Counted from the stretch's first letter, positions 19,400 to 29,406 are shown. The stretch is 64,000 bases of DNA from UBA961 sp049317525 (GCA_049317525.1 JBMOIC010000005.1:48120-112119), one strand, 5' to 3'. A program made the numbers and translations. The notes: generated from the sequence alone by a model not told the origin.

Positions 19400-20755
19400 A
19401 TGCATATGTCTCGCTATCATTCTTATAAGACAATCGAGCAGTTATCAGACTTAATTGGGCAAGAAGTTACCTTAAATGGTTGGGTTTCTGATAAAACTGA
19501 TAAAGGCAAATTATGTTTCATCAAATTGCGTGATGGATCTGGCATTGTTCAATGTGTTGCGTTTAAGCCTTCTATTGGTGATGAATTATTTGAAAAAGCA
19601 CATTCTTTAACCCAAGAAAGCTCTGTTTCTATCACGGGTACTGTTCGCTCGGAAAGCCGCGCTCCAAGTGGTGTTGAATTAGATATTACGAATATCAAAA
19701 TCTGGCAAATATCAAAAGATTATCCTATTTCACCTAAAGAACATGGCACTGAATTCCTTATGGAGCATCGTCATCTTTGGCTGCGTAGCACTAGGCAACA
19801 TGCAATTATGCGGATTAGATCTTCTGTTGTTAAAGCAATTAGAGATTTTTTTGATGGTAATGGGTTTAGATTGATGGATTCTCCTATTTTAACTCCAAGT
19901 GCATGCGAGGGTACATCTACATTATTCGAGACTGAATATTTTGATTTGGGTACAGCTTATTTATCGCAATCTGGTCAGCTTTATGCAGAAGCAAGTGCGA
20001 TGGCATTAGGCAAGGTATATACATTTGGCCCAACATTCCGAGCTGAAAAATCCAAAACAAGAAGACATCTAACAGAATTTTGGATGGTTGAACCCGAAAT
20101 GGCCTATTTCGACTTAAATGATGATATGGATTTAGCCGAAGATATGGTTGAATATATCGTTCAATATGTACTAAAAACATGCCCTAAAGAATTAGCAGCA
20201 ATGGGCAGAGATATATCTAAACTTGAAGCTGTGCGACGCCCTTTTTATAGAATGAGCTATACTGAAGCTGTAGATTGGCTAAATAAAAACAATGTAAAAT
20301 TGAATAAAAAACAAGCTGATGGTTCTGAAATACAGATAGATTTCCCTTGGGGTGAGGATTTTGGTGCTCCTCAAGAAGAAGCCATTATGCAGCAATTTGA
20401 TAAACCTTGTATTATCCATCGATATCCTTCAGAAGTAAAAGCTTTTTACATGAAAAGAGATCCTGATAATCAAAAGGTTGCTTTAGCTATGGATATGTTG
20501 GCTCCAGAAGGTGCAGGAGAAATTATTGGTGGTAGCCAAAGAGAAGATAATTATGAAGAATTATTAGCCAGAATACAACATGAAAATCTTCCTGTAGATG
20601 CATTTCAATGGTTTTTGGATTTAAGAAAATATGGATCTGTACCACATTCAGGTTTTGGCCTAGGTGTAGAAAGAACAGTAAAATGGATATCTGGTGCCGA
20701 GCATATTCGAGAAGTAATACCATTCCCAAGAATGATTTATAGAATTGTTCCTTAA
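19400..20755 (+). CDS. asnS: Asparagine--tRNA ligase
   Basis: 451 residues. An N-terminal OB-fold anticodon-binding domain (VTLNGWVSDKTDKGKLCFIKLRDGSG) is followed by a class II catalytic core with motif 2 (FRAEKSKTRRHLTEFWMVEPE) and motif 3 (GFGLGVERTVKWI). The sequence between them (PWGEDFGAPQEEAIM, KAFYMKRDP) is that of AsnRS rather than AspRS. The enzyme charges tRNA-Asn with asparagine. Start at the ATG at 19400 or the ATG at 19406; neither has a strong ribosome-binding site. It appears monocistronic, bounded by a hairpin downstream. Confidence 0.95.
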   Translation: MHMSRYHSYKTIEQLSDLIGQEVTLNGWVSDKTDKGKLCFIKLRDGSGIVQCVAFKPSIGDELFEKAHSLTQESSVSITGTVRSESRAPSGVELDITNIKIWQISKDYPISPKEHGTEFLMEHRHLWLRSTRQHAIMRIRSSVVKAIRDFFDGNGFRLMDSPILTPSACEGTSTLFETEYFDLGTAYLSQSGQLYAEASAMALGKVYTFGPTFRAEKSKTRRHLTEFWMVEPEMAYFDLNDDMDLAEDMVEYIVQYVLKTCPKELAAMGRDISKLEAVRRPFYRMSYTEAVDWLNKNNVKLNKKQADGSEIQIDFPWGEDFGAPQEEAIMQQFDKPCIIHRYPSEVKAFYMKRDPDNQKVALAMDMLAPEGAGEIIGGSQREDNYEELLARIQHENLPVDAFQWFLDLRKYGSVPHSGFGLGVERTVKWISGAEHIREVIPFPRMIYRIVP

Positions 20756-20766
20756 TAAACTACTTT

Positions 20767-20791
20767 ATAAGGCCGGTTTTACCGGCCTTAT
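20767..20791 (+). terminator. Hairpin after asnS
   Basis: ATAAGGCCGGT (20767-20777) pairs perfectly with ACCGGCCTTAT (20781-20791) over a TTT loop. It is GC-rich and stable, but the following U-run is poor (TTGTACC). It lies between asnS (ends 20755) and cysS (starts 20808). Confidence 0.65.
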
Positions 20792-20807
20792 TTGTACCTA
20801 ATACTTT

Positions 20808-22262
20808 ATGAAATTATATAATACCTTATCTAAAACTGTAGAGCAGTTTACTCCCTTAAATCCTTCAGAAGTTCGCATATATTCATGTGGCCCAACTGTT
20901 TACAATTATGCTCATATAGGCAATCATAGGGCTTTTTTATTTGCAGATTTCCTACAAAGGGCAATGAGAATTATAGGTGGTTACTCTGTAAAATGGGTGA
21001 TGAATATTACTGATATTGATGATAAAACTATACGCGATAGCGCATTAAATAGTCCAGAATGGAAAGCAGAATTTGGCAAGCAAACAAGTGATCCAAAAGA
21101 AAATTTAAAAAAATTAACTTCTTTTTATGCTCAAGAATTTTTACAAGATATTTCTGTTTTAGGTATTAAAAAAGAACACTTTTTTGCTATGCCTTATGCA
21201 ACTAATTATATTCCTCAAATGCTTGATTTAATTGAGAATATATATAAGAATGGATATGGATATATTTCTAATGGAAGCATTTATTTTAATGTTGGGCTTT
21301 GGGTATCGAAAGAAAAATATGGAAAACTATTTGCCATTGATTTTGACAATATTATTAGTGGTTCTAGAATAGATAGTGATGAGTATGCCAAAGAGCAGGC
21401 AAGTGATTTTGTACTATGGAAAGCCAAAAAAGATGATGAACCTTTTTGGGATTTTACTTTAGATAATCAATATCTTCCTGGTAGGCCTGGTTGGCATATA
21501 GAATGCTCGGCTATGGGAAATCATATTTTGGGTTTACCTTTTGATATTCATACTGGTGCAGTAGATTTACGATTTCCTCATCATGAAGATGAAATTGCAC
21601 AAAGTAAAGCTGGATATGGCGTAGATACATCTACATTCTTTTGCCATAATGAATTTTTAGAAGTAGAAGGCAAGAAAATGAGTAAGTCTTTGGGTAACTT
21701 TTATACTCTTAAAGACTTGCTTGACAAAGGATTAGATCCATTGGATATACGATTTTCTTTGTTGAGTACTCATTATGCGTCTGTTCATAATTTTACTTTT
21801 TTTGGTATTGAGTCTGCAAAAAAAGCACGATTGAGAATTCAAGAATATATCCATGAATGCTTTGAATTATCTGGCAATGATTCTGATGAAATAGCTATTA
21901 TTGATACATTTGAATCCGACTTAAAAGACTCTATTGCCGATGACTTACACACTCCAAAAGCAATTGAAATTGTATTCACTTTTATGAAATCTTATCCTGC
22001 TCATACATTAAGTAATATTCAAAAAAATAATGTACTTGCAATTTTTGATATGCTGAATCAATTATTTGATGTATGGAAAATATCACCCAAAGAAAAAGTT
22101 CAATTACTAATTCCTGATCATATTCTTGAAATAGGAAGACAACGCTGGGAAGCGAAAAAAAATCGTGAATTTCAAAAAGCAGATGAATTAAGAGATGTAC
22201 TTTTGCAGAATGGATTTACAAGCAAAGATTCTAAAGATGGTTTCGAATTATTGCCTTTATGA
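20808..22262 (+). CDS. cysS: Cysteine--tRNA ligase
   Basis: 484 residues. A class I synthetase with Cys27 in CGPTVYNYAHIGN (zinc ligand, with the HIGH-class signature as HIGN at 36-39), the downstream zinc/substrate segment GWHIECSAMG, HHEDEIAQS and the KMSKS loop near residue 290. The DALR/anticodon-binding C-terminus ends RRWEAKKNREFQKADELRD, as in most bacterial CysRS. There is a modest insertion around residues 90-115 with the 'KQTSDPKENLKKL' stretch. It is the first gene of a long plus-strand run, and its stop abuts the next frame. Confidence 0.95.
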   Translation: MKLYNTLSKTVEQFTPLNPSEVRIYSCGPTVYNYAHIGNHRAFLFADFLQRAMRIIGGYSVKWVMNITDIDDKTIRDSALNSPEWKAEFGKQTSDPKENLKKLTSFYAQEFLQDISVLGIKKEHFFAMPYATNYIPQMLDLIENIYKNGYGYISNGSIYFNVGLWVSKEKYGKLFAIDFDNIISGSRIDSDEYAKEQASDFVLWKAKKDDEPFWDFTLDNQYLPGRPGWHIECSAMGNHILGLPFDIHTGAVDLRFPHHEDEIAQSKAGYGVDTSTFFCHNEFLEVEGKKMSKSLGNFYTLKDLLDKGLDPLDIRFSLLSTHYASVHNFTFFGIESAKKARLRIQEYIHECFELSGNDSDEIAIIDTFESDLKDSIADDLHTPKAIEIVFTFMKSYPAHTLSNIQKNNVLAIFDMLNQLFDVWKISPKEKVQLLIPDHILEIGRQRWEAKKNREFQKADELRDVLLQNGFTSKDSKDGFELLPL

Positions 22263-22280
22263 TTGAATACGTACAGTGAT

Positions 22281-23147
22281 ATGAATACTAATAATGAAAT
22301 GCTAATACATACTCCATACACTGTTGGAATTATAGGCTTTGGAAAGCTTGGGAGTGTTTTGGCACATTATTTTAGTAGTGTATCTGAGCTTGCTTGGATT
22401 GTTGTAAAAAATAATGCATCAAAAAATACAAGTAATCTGCCCGCTACTATTTTGGATTCAATTCAACAGATACATGATATTCCACATATCATCATACTTG
22501 CAGTTCCAGATGATGAGATTGAAACTTGTAGTCTACAGCTTTCTAAGCAACTAAAGCAGAATGCAGAAACATTGATTATACATTGCTCTGGTGCTTTAGG
22601 CAAAGACGTATTACAATCGTGTAAAAACAAAGGTGCTCGCATTGCTGCTATTCATCCATTCCAAACATTTTTAGGCCCTGTTAAACTACAGGGAATTCCT
22701 TGGTCCATAGATGCAGATGAAGAAATTCACTTTTTATGTAAAAGATTTATTGATAAAGTGAAAGGGATTCCTATAGTATTATCGCAAGAAATGCTTCGTG
22801 ATAAAACAGTGTATCATATTGCTGCTGTCATTTCATCTAATTTTCTAGTTGTTTTAACTCAATTAGCTTCAGATCTCTGCAAGACAGCTCATTTAGACCC
22901 TTCAATACTATTACCACTTATCATGAAAACATCTCTACACAATGCTTTGCATTCTTTAGAAAACAATCAGCCTCCAATTGAAGCCCTAACTGGCCCTATA
23001 AAAAGAGGAGATACGCAAACAATTAATAAGCATATATCAGTATTAGAGCATAAGTCTGACATATTGAACATCTATACTGCACTTACTAATTATGCATTAT
23101 ATTCTTTAGAACATCACCAGCAGAGTACAAAAAATCATACAGATTAA
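22281..23147 (+). CDS. Rossmann-like, DUF2520 domain protein (putative NAD(P)-dependent oxidoreductase)
   Basis: 288 residues from ATG 22281; a TTG immediately after the cysS stop (22263) is also open, and a further ATG exists at 22299. An N-terminal Rossmann nucleotide-binding fold (VGIIGFGKLGSVLAHYF, then IILAVPDDEIE and LIIHCSGALGKDVL) is followed by the helical DUF2520 domain (AIHPFQTF, YHIAAVISSNFLVVLTQLA, ALTGPIKRGD). The architecture resembles 6-phosphogluconate dehydrogenase-like and ketopantoate reductase-like enzymes. In this phylum it is common but biochemically undefined. It probably forms an operon with cysS. Confidence 0.8.
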   Translation: MNTNNEMLIHTPYTVGIIGFGKLGSVLAHYFSSVSELAWIVVKNNASKNTSNLPATILDSIQQIHDIPHIIILAVPDDEIETCSLQLSKQLKQNAETLIIHCSGALGKDVLQSCKNKGARIAAIHPFQTFLGPVKLQGIPWSIDADEEIHFLCKRFIDKVKGIPIVLSQEMLRDKTVYHIAAVISSNFLVVLTQLASDLCKTAHLDPSILLPLIMKTSLHNALHSLENNQPPIEALTGPIKRGDTQTINKHISVLEHKSDILNIYTALTNYALYSLEHHQQSTKNHTD

Positions 23148-23249
23148 TTAAAGGTTGGCACGAATTCTGACTACTTAAAACATTACTAAAATCATCATAT
23201 GAAATAGTAATTTCTCGGTTTTCTAGTTATTAAATAAGAGTTGTATATA

Positions 23250-23861
23250 ATGTATCTATCAAAAAATCTAAGTGCTTGTTTACTTATATGTGTTATGGTG
23301 TTTGGTATTGCCGAAGCTAAAAAAAAGAAAAAACAATCTATAAAACAAAAGACTGAAGCAAAAAGCAATGTAATATTTGGAATGCAACAAGATTTCTCGA
23401 TTGCATTCCCAGGTAGTCTTCCTAAGCCCAAAGTTGATAGTACTGGTATCATGACAAAGTTTGGAGGGACTCAATTCTATTCATATTCAGCAAATAGTAA
23501 TAAGGGTTCTGCAATGATTGGACATTTTGATATTTCTTATGATAATATTCGAGCTTCAAGTGTTGAATTGGCAAATAATCCCTCTGCATTTCTAGATACA
23601 TTGCAAAGTCAACTTGTAAAGAATATGGAAGGAACAATTCAAAGAAAAATTAAAGTATTAAAAGAAGGATTATATCATAATAGAACAATGTACTTTACTG
23701 CAAAAGCTACAAAAGATACCATGATATATATACGTTGTGACCATGTTTATGATCCACCAAGAATTTATCAAATTCTATACACAACAACTTCAAAAGGTAA
23801 AACTGAACTTCCATTTGTGAATAAATTTTTTCAGTCTTTTACAATTTTGAAAAAGCAATAA
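23250..23861 (+). CDS. Putative secreted protein of unknown function
   Basis: 203 residues from ATG 23250 (a TTG nine bases earlier is open but less likely). A short hydrophobic N-terminus (MYLSKNLSACLLICVMVFGIAEA) looks like a signal peptide and is followed by a striking lysine run (KKKKKQSIKQK). The rest is a compact alpha/beta-looking region with 'FSIAFPGSLPKPK', 'NRTMYFTAKATKDT' and 'PFVNKFFQSFTIL'; the last resembles the ends of small PsbP/DUF1795-like folds, but this is a weak similarity. It is separated from the DUF2520 gene by ~100 bases and from the fucose synthase gene by 6 bases, so it may share an operon with the latter. Confidence 0.6.
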   Translation: MYLSKNLSACLLICVMVFGIAEAKKKKKQSIKQKTEAKSNVIFGMQQDFSIAFPGSLPKPKVDSTGIMTKFGGTQFYSYSANSNKGSAMIGHFDISYDNIRASSVELANNPSAFLDTLQSQLVKNMEGTIQRKIKVLKEGLYHNRTMYFTAKATKDTMIYIRCDHVYDPPRIYQILYTTTSKGKTELPFVNKFFQSFTILKKQ

Positions 23862-23867
23862 AATTAT

Positions 23868-24935
23868 ATGGAATCTGATGCAATTATATATGTAGCAGGG
23901 CATACTGGCTTGGTAGGAAGTGCTATCTTGAAATCCCTGCAAAAACAGGGATTTTCTCATATTATCACAAAATCAAGTTCAGAACTAGATTTAAGAAATC
24001 AGCAAGAAGTCACAAATTTTTTTCATGATACAAAGCCAGAATATGTGTTTTTAGCTGCTGCTAAAGTTGGTGGTATATATGCAAATGCACACTATCCTGC
24101 AGACTTCATATCTGACAATTTAGCAATTGCATTGAATATTATTAATGCATCTTATACATATAAAGTTAAAAAGCTTGTCAATCTTGGCTCATCTTGTATC
24201 TATCCTAAATATTGTCCTCAACCGATAAAAGAAGAGTATTTGTTAACAGGAGCATTAGAGCCAACCAATGAACCTTATGCTCTTGCTAAAATTGCCGCAA
24301 TTTCATTGTGCACATCTTTTCATAAACAATATCATTGCAATTTCATCTCTTTAATGCCTACTAATTTATATGGTAATCAAGATTCATTTGGTTTCCATAA
24401 TTCACATGTTTTACCAGCTTTGATTAGAAAATTTATATTAGCAAAAATGTTGCAAGACAATGATTATGCGTCAGTTAAAAAGGATTTATTATTAAGCAAT
24501 GATATCCCACATGATATGAATCATGATGAAATAGATATCTTTTTAACGAATCTGGGAATTCAAAAAAACAGTATTAGTTTATGGGGAAGTGGTAATGCAT
24601 GTAGAGAATTTTTACATGCAGATGATTGTGCCGATGCAGCAGTGTATTTTATGAACAATATAGATGCTGAACAAGCTGGTATCTGTATAAATATTGGTAC
24701 GGGTATAGATTGTTCGATTAAAGACTTAGCTGAATTAATTGCTAAAAAAATAGATTATAAAGGGCATATACTGTTTGATAAGAATAAACCAGATGGTACA
24801 CCCAAAAAATTGTTAAGTGTCCACAAAGCAATATCCCTTGGGTGGCAATCAGCCATTTCATTAGAAAAAGGAATAGAATCAGTGATTATGCATTATCAAT
24901 ATAGTGTACATCATCATCTACCACTTAGGTATTAA
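23868..24935 (+). CDS. fcl: GDP-L-fucose synthase (SDR epimerase/reductase)
   Basis: 355 residues. The N-terminal Rossmann motif GHTGLVGSAI, the family segment AAAKVGGIYAN, the catalytic Ser region LGSSCIYPKYCPQPI and the YALAK active-site Tyr-X3-Lys are all present, as is LWGSGNACREFLHADDCADA. This enzyme converts GDP-4-keto-6-deoxymannose to GDP-L-fucose, a sugar donor for surface polysaccharides. It is longer than the usual ~310-320 residues owing to an insertion around residues 195-225 (DDYASVKKDLL... region). The partner dehydratase gene gmd is not in this window. A glycosyltransferase follows after three bases. Confidence 0.88.
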   Translation: MESDAIIYVAGHTGLVGSAILKSLQKQGFSHIITKSSSELDLRNQQEVTNFFHDTKPEYVFLAAAKVGGIYANAHYPADFISDNLAIALNIINASYTYKVKKLVNLGSSCIYPKYCPQPIKEEYLLTGALEPTNEPYALAKIAAISLCTSFHKQYHCNFISLMPTNLYGNQDSFGFHNSHVLPALIRKFILAKMLQDNDYASVKKDLLLSNDIPHDMNHDEIDIFLTNLGIQKNSISLWGSGNACREFLHADDCADAAVYFMNNIDAEQAGICINIGTGIDCSIKDLAELIAKKIDYKGHILFDKNKPDGTPKKLLSVHKAISLGWQSAISLEKGIESVIMHYQYSVHHHLPLRY

Positions 24936-24938
24936 AGC

Positions 24939-26588
24939 ATGATAGAATTTGTGAAAAAATACCCAATACTATCGATATGCTTGATGTCATGTTTGGTATT
25001 AATGCCTTTTTTGGGCTCGGTTAGGCTTTTTGATTGGGACGAAATTAATTTTGCCGAAGCAGCAAGAGAAATGTTCATTACAGGAAATTATCTTCAAGTT
25101 CAAATAGATTTTAAACCATTTTGGGAAAAACCTCCGCTTTTTATGTGGATGCAAGCTTTTTCAATGAAACTATTTGGAATTTCTGAATATGCGGCAAGAT
25201 TTCCTAATGCTATATGTGGTATAATAACCCTTCCTCTTTTGTATTCAATCGGATCTTCTTTAAAAGACAAACAATTCGGATTGCTCTGGCTTTTAACTTT
25301 TATTGGTTCATTTTTGCCACATTTTTACTTTAAATCTGGCATTATCGATCCATGGTTTAATCTGTTTATCTTTTTAGGAATAATTCTCCCTTTTCTTCCA
25401 TTTTTTAAGAAGAATCAAACCTTAGCATATGTTCTAGGTGGTATAAGTATTGGTTGCGCAATACTAACTAAAGGCCCTGTAGCACTTCTCATCTATATTC
25501 TTGTATATCTATTTTATATCATACTTCAGAGTTTCAGATCCAAGCAATCAATGGTAATAGTAATATACCCATTATTAACAATTGCTATTTCTCTGCTTGT
25601 GGCATCAATGTGGTTTGGTATAGAATTATATCAACATGGAACATGGTTTTTGCAAGAATTTATTCTCTATCAAGTTCGATTATTTAGAACTGGAGATGCC
25701 GGACATAGCGGGCCAATCTATTATCATCTTATAATCCTTCTAATTGGTTGTTTTCCAGCATCAATATTTGCATTCAGAAAAATTGTAGAGTCTCGGGTTT
25801 CATCTCACATTGAATTATTGATGAAAGTGTTGTTTTGGGTAGTACTTATTCTATTCTCAATAGTTTCTACAAAGATTATTCATTATTCATCTTTATGCTA
25901 TTTTCCTTTAACATATTTAGCAGCAGAATATATATCTACTTCTTTAAAAACGTCGAATAATTTTTCAATTATTAAAGTATTTTTAGCAATTGGCATTCTG
26001 TTTTGGACTATTCTGTTGGCAGCTGTACCTATTTTGGGCATATACAAACACACTATTATTCACTTAATAAAAGATCCTTTTGTTAAAGCAAATTTAGAAG
26101 CACAAGTTCAATGGTTTGGCTATGAATTATTGATTCCCTTGATTTTTTTGATTGGTGGATGTATAAGTATCATGATGATGAATAGAGGACATATGCTCAT
26201 GGGCATTTATACTGTGTTTTTGTCAACAATACCAACTTTATGGCTATTTCTTCCCATCATTGCCCCCAAAATCGAAGCATATACGCAAGGATCTGCAATA
26301 GAGTTTTATCAAAGTTTACAAGGTAAAGATATGTATGTATATCCTTATCATTTTAAGAGTTATGCGCATTTGTTTTATAGTAAAAAACAACCATCTGCAA
26401 ACTATTCTTTGAATCAACATCATAAGAGCATAGATGAACACACACTATATAATGGTTCTATAGACAAAGATGTGTATGTGGTAGCCAAAATAAAGCATCA
26501 AAAAGAAATGCAAGAACATCTGTTATTTACCAAGCTTTATTCAAAGAATGGATTCGTTTTTTATAAGAGAATACATCAAATACCATAA
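24939..26588 (+). CDS. GT39/ArnT-type polyprenyl-phosphate-sugar glycosyltransferase, integral membrane
   Basis: 549 residues with roughly ten to twelve hydrophobic segments. The N-terminal periplasmic loop carries the conserved acidic motif in FDWDEINFAEAAREM followed by KPPLFMWMQAFSMKLFG, typical of ArnT/PMT_2 enzymes that move a sugar from a lipid carrier to lipid A, glycans or proteins on the outer face of the inner membrane. The last ~90 residues form a soluble C-terminal domain. It lies between fcl (3-base gap) and nadE; the neighbourhood suggests a surface glycan role. The substrate cannot be predicted. Confidence 0.82.
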   Translation: MIEFVKKYPILSICLMSCLVLMPFLGSVRLFDWDEINFAEAAREMFITGNYLQVQIDFKPFWEKPPLFMWMQAFSMKLFGISEYAARFPNAICGIITLPLLYSIGSSLKDKQFGLLWLLTFIGSFLPHFYFKSGIIDPWFNLFIFLGIILPFLPFFKKNQTLAYVLGGISIGCAILTKGPVALLIYILVYLFYIILQSFRSKQSMVIVIYPLLTIAISLLVASMWFGIELYQHGTWFLQEFILYQVRLFRTGDAGHSGPIYYHLIILLIGCFPASIFAFRKIVESRVSSHIELLMKVLFWVVLILFSIVSTKIIHYSSLCYFPLTYLAAEYISTSLKTSNNFSIIKVFLAIGILFWTILLAAVPILGIYKHTIIHLIKDPFVKANLEAQVQWFGYELLIPLIFLIGGCISIMMMNRGHMLMGIYTVFLSTIPTLWLFLPIIAPKIEAYTQGSAIEFYQSLQGKDMYVYPYHFKSYAHLFYSKKQPSANYSLNQHHKSIDEHTLYNGSIDKDVYVVAKIKHQKEMQEHLLFTKLYSKNGFVFYKRIHQIP

Positions 26589-26647
26589 ATTGTAAAAGAT
26601 TCATGATGAATTAGAGAAAAGAAGGTAAAAATCAATAAAAAAAATAC

Positions 26648-28597
26648 ATGAAATTATCATCATTGTCATATATAAGAACCGCAGTTGTATCACCAATACT
26701 TCGCATTGCAGATATTCCTTATAATGTTCAGCAACACAAACAGATTATTCAGGAAGCAATAGAAAAAGGAGTTCAGTTTTTAGTATTTCCAGAATTATCA
26801 ATAACTGGATATACATGCGGGGATTTATTTTTTCAAAAAAGTCTTTTACAAGCTGCTGAAAAAGCCCTCATAGAATTAGCTTCATGTGTACCAAGCGGAT
26901 TTTATGTAATTGTGGGTGCACCATTACGATTTAATTCCAAATTATATAATTGTGGAGTAATCTTAGAAGGTGGAACAATCCATTATGCCGTGCCAAAAAC
27001 ATATTTGCCAAATTATGCTGAATTCTATGAAGAAAGATGGTTTGCTTCATCGTTAGAACTTGCATATTCAGATAATGAGATTTCACTTAATAATGAAGAG
27101 ATGATTATTGGGTTTGGAGTAGGTAATATATTTAAAGCAGGCAATATCTCTTTTGCAATTGAGATATGTGAAGATGTATGGTCTGCTAATCCACCAAGTA
27201 CAAATTATGCTGCTAATGGAGCCGTATTAATTGCAAATTTAAGTGCAAGTAATGAAACCGTAGGCAAAGCTGATTATAGAAGATCACTCGTTTCAGCTCA
27301 TTCAGCATCAACGATTACAGCATATTGTTATGCCTCTGCTGGTGCCTGTGAATCAACAACAGATACTGTGTTTTCTGGCCATGGAATAATTGCAGAGAAT
27401 GGAAAAATATTATTTGAAACAGACAGATTTACATTTAACTCTCAAATAGCTATAGCAGATATCGATATTGACTTATTACAGCATGAACGTGTAAAAACAA
27501 GTACCTTTGGCAAAGGAAATTATCAGGAATGTCAACATATTGAATTACCTGCAATCTTAGATAGAGAAGTAAATGCTTTGCACAGACAATTGCATAAATT
27601 TCCATTTATTCCTATTCGAACTTCAGATATTGATAAGCGTTATTCTGAAATACTAGAAATCCAATCAACTGCATTAGCAGGACGCTTAAAGCATATTGGA
27701 CTTAATTCTGTAGTTATTGGTGTTTCTGGTGGTTTAGATTCTACTCTTGCTTTAATTGCATGTTGTAAAGCATTTGAAAAATTATCACTGGATAAAAAAT
27801 CCATTATTGCTGTTACTATGCCTGGATTTGGTACAACACATCGAACAAAAAATAATGCGATAACATTAGTTGATTCATTGGGATTAACATTAAGAACAAT
27901 TCCTATTTCTCAAGCAGTATTACAACATTTTAGTGATATATCTCATTCACCAGATGATCTATCTATTGTATATGAAAATTCGCAAGCCAGAGAAAGAACA
28001 CAAATATTAATGGATATTGCTCATCAACATAAAGCTATTGTAGTTGGAACTGGTGATATGAGTGAATTAGCGCTTGGTTGGTGTACATATAATGGAGATC
28101 ATATGTCCATGTATGCTATCAATGCTGGAATTCCTAAAACATTGGTAAAAAGTGTTATAGAATGGTATGCAAGTAAAGAAAGTAATATGGTTTTAAAAGA
28201 AATCCTATTTGATATTGTACATACACCAGTTTCTCCAGAGCTCTTGCCATATGATGATGCTGGAGATATCATACAAAAAACTGAAGATATCATAGGACCA
28301 TATATTCTGCATGATTTCTTTTTATACTATATGCTTCGATTTGGATTTTCACCAACAAAAATAATTACAATTGCACAATATACTTTTGCAGATATGTATT
28401 CTGTACAAGAAATATGTACATGGCTAATCATATTTTATCAACGATTTTTTTCGCAACAATTTAAGCGTTCTTGTATGCCAGATAGTGTAAAAATAGGATC
28501 TGTTTCTTTATCGCCAAGAACAGATCTTCGCATGCCAAGTGATGCACATGCACATATTTGGATACAAGAGATTGAAGATTTCGTAAAACACCAATGA
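26648..28597 (+). CDS. nadE: Glutamine-dependent NAD+ synthetase
   Basis: 649 residues, a two-domain enzyme. The N-terminal nitrilase-type amidase domain (~1-300) has the Glu49/Lys117/Cys174 triad (FPELSITGY, PKTYLPNY, EICEDVW), which releases ammonia from glutamine. The C-terminal ATP-pyrophosphatase domain has the P-loop SGGLDS at 360-365 and the family segments GDMSELALGW and YNGDHMSMYAIN. It converts nicotinic acid adenine dinucleotide to NAD+. It lies 59 bases after the glycosyltransferase and is followed closely by a YkgJ-type gene. Confidence 0.95.
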   Translation: MKLSSLSYIRTAVVSPILRIADIPYNVQQHKQIIQEAIEKGVQFLVFPELSITGYTCGDLFFQKSLLQAAEKALIELASCVPSGFYVIVGAPLRFNSKLYNCGVILEGGTIHYAVPKTYLPNYAEFYEERWFASSLELAYSDNEISLNNEEMIIGFGVGNIFKAGNISFAIEICEDVWSANPPSTNYAANGAVLIANLSASNETVGKADYRRSLVSAHSASTITAYCYASAGACESTTDTVFSGHGIIAENGKILFETDRFTFNSQIAIADIDIDLLQHERVKTSTFGKGNYQECQHIELPAILDREVNALHRQLHKFPFIPIRTSDIDKRYSEILEIQSTALAGRLKHIGLNSVVIGVSGGLDSTLALIACCKAFEKLSLDKKSIIAVTMPGFGTTHRTKNNAITLVDSLGLTLRTIPISQAVLQHFSDISHSPDDLSIVYENSQARERTQILMDIAHQHKAIVVGTGDMSELALGWCTYNGDHMSMYAINAGIPKTLVKSVIEWYASKESNMVLKEILFDIVHTPVSPELLPYDDAGDIIQKTEDIIGPYILHDFFLYYMLRFGFSPTKIITIAQYTFADMYSVQEICTWLIIFYQRFFSQQFKRSCMPDSVKIGSVSLSPRTDLRMPSDAHAHIWIQEIEDFVKHQ

Positions 28598-28604
28598 TAT
28601 ATCT

Positions 28605-28865
28605 ATGGAATGCAGAAAAGGATGTGCTGCCTGCTGTATTGTTATTTCAATTACATCGTCAATTCCAGGTATGCCTAATGGGAAACCAGCTGGCATTAGA
28701 TGTATTCAATTGAATGATAACAATGAGTGTACATTATTTGGTAATGAAAATAGACCTATAGTTTGTTTAAGTTTGCAACCATCTATATCAATGTGTGGTC
28801 AAACGAATGAAGATGCATTCAATAATTTGATAGAATTAGAACAATTAACCATGCCTTATAGATAA
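28605..28865 (+). CDS. YkgJ-family cysteine-cluster protein
   Basis: 86 residues with eight cysteines: C3, C7, C10 and C11 (MECRKGCAACC), then C33, C42, C54 and C64. This matches the YkgJ/zinc-iron-chelating cysteine cluster family (CxxxCxxCC, then a spaced C...C...C pattern). These small cytosolic proteins are thought to bind zinc or an iron-sulfur cluster; their role is unknown. It starts seven bases after nadE, so they share a transcript. Confidence 0.85.
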   Translation: MECRKGCAACCIVISITSSIPGMPNGKPAGIRCIQLNDNNECTLFGNENRPIVCLSLQPSISMCGQTNEDAFNNLIELEQLTMPYR

Positions 28866-28902
28866 TGTATATAAGGTATATCATATATAATAAGGAAATA
28901 AT

Positions 28903-29406
28903 ATGCAGATGATTGAACCTGAAGTAGTTGATGCTATTTGGTCTAAAGTAGGAAGTATGGAAGAAGAGCAGGCAATGGGCTTGATAAATACCATGAGTGA
29001 AAAACAGCCTGAATTGCTTACCTATATTATGAGTGCTCCAGATGAATTTTCTGATACTGAAGCCGAGCAAATGCTGTATATCGGTGTAGTATTGTGGCAA
29101 ATTGTTGATCATTCAGCAAAAAAACTTTCAATGATTTCTGAAGAAATGATTATTGACTTAGAAGAAAAGAACATTACTTTGATGGAAAAATTAGATGGAG
29201 AATCAGAAGGTGATGGCATAGCTGTTGTAGAAGATTTATTGGCTAATTATCCTCAACCTCATGTATTAGCTTCAATTTCAGAAGCTTTAGTTTTGGATGA
29301 AGACGAAGAGCAATCAGAAGAAGATTCTATTAGTGAAGAGGCAAGGGGAACCATGATGTTAATATTAAAAACAGCCTTAGATGCATTATTAAAGGCAGCA
29401 GCATAA
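28903..29406 (+). CDS. Acidic protein of unknown function
   Basis: 167 residues. Starts at ATG 28903 with AAGGA about 8 bases upstream. It is strongly acidic, with an EDEEQSEEDSISEEA-rich stretch near residues 130-145, and is mostly helical in appearance. No signal peptide, membrane segment, Cys/His metal motif or known domain is visible. The N-terminal 'MIEPEVVDAIWSKVGSMEEEQAMGLINTMSEKQ' region (residues ~3-36) suggests a helical bundle. It is last in the run that begins at cysS/nadE and is followed by a strong terminator. Confidence 0.65.
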   Translation: MQMIEPEVVDAIWSKVGSMEEEQAMGLINTMSEKQPELLTYIMSAPDEFSDTEAEQMLYIGVVLWQIVDHSAKKLSMISEEMIIDLEEKNITLMEKLDGESEGDGIAVVEDLLANYPQPHVLASISEALVLDEDEEQSEEDSISEEARGTMMLILKTALDALLKAAA

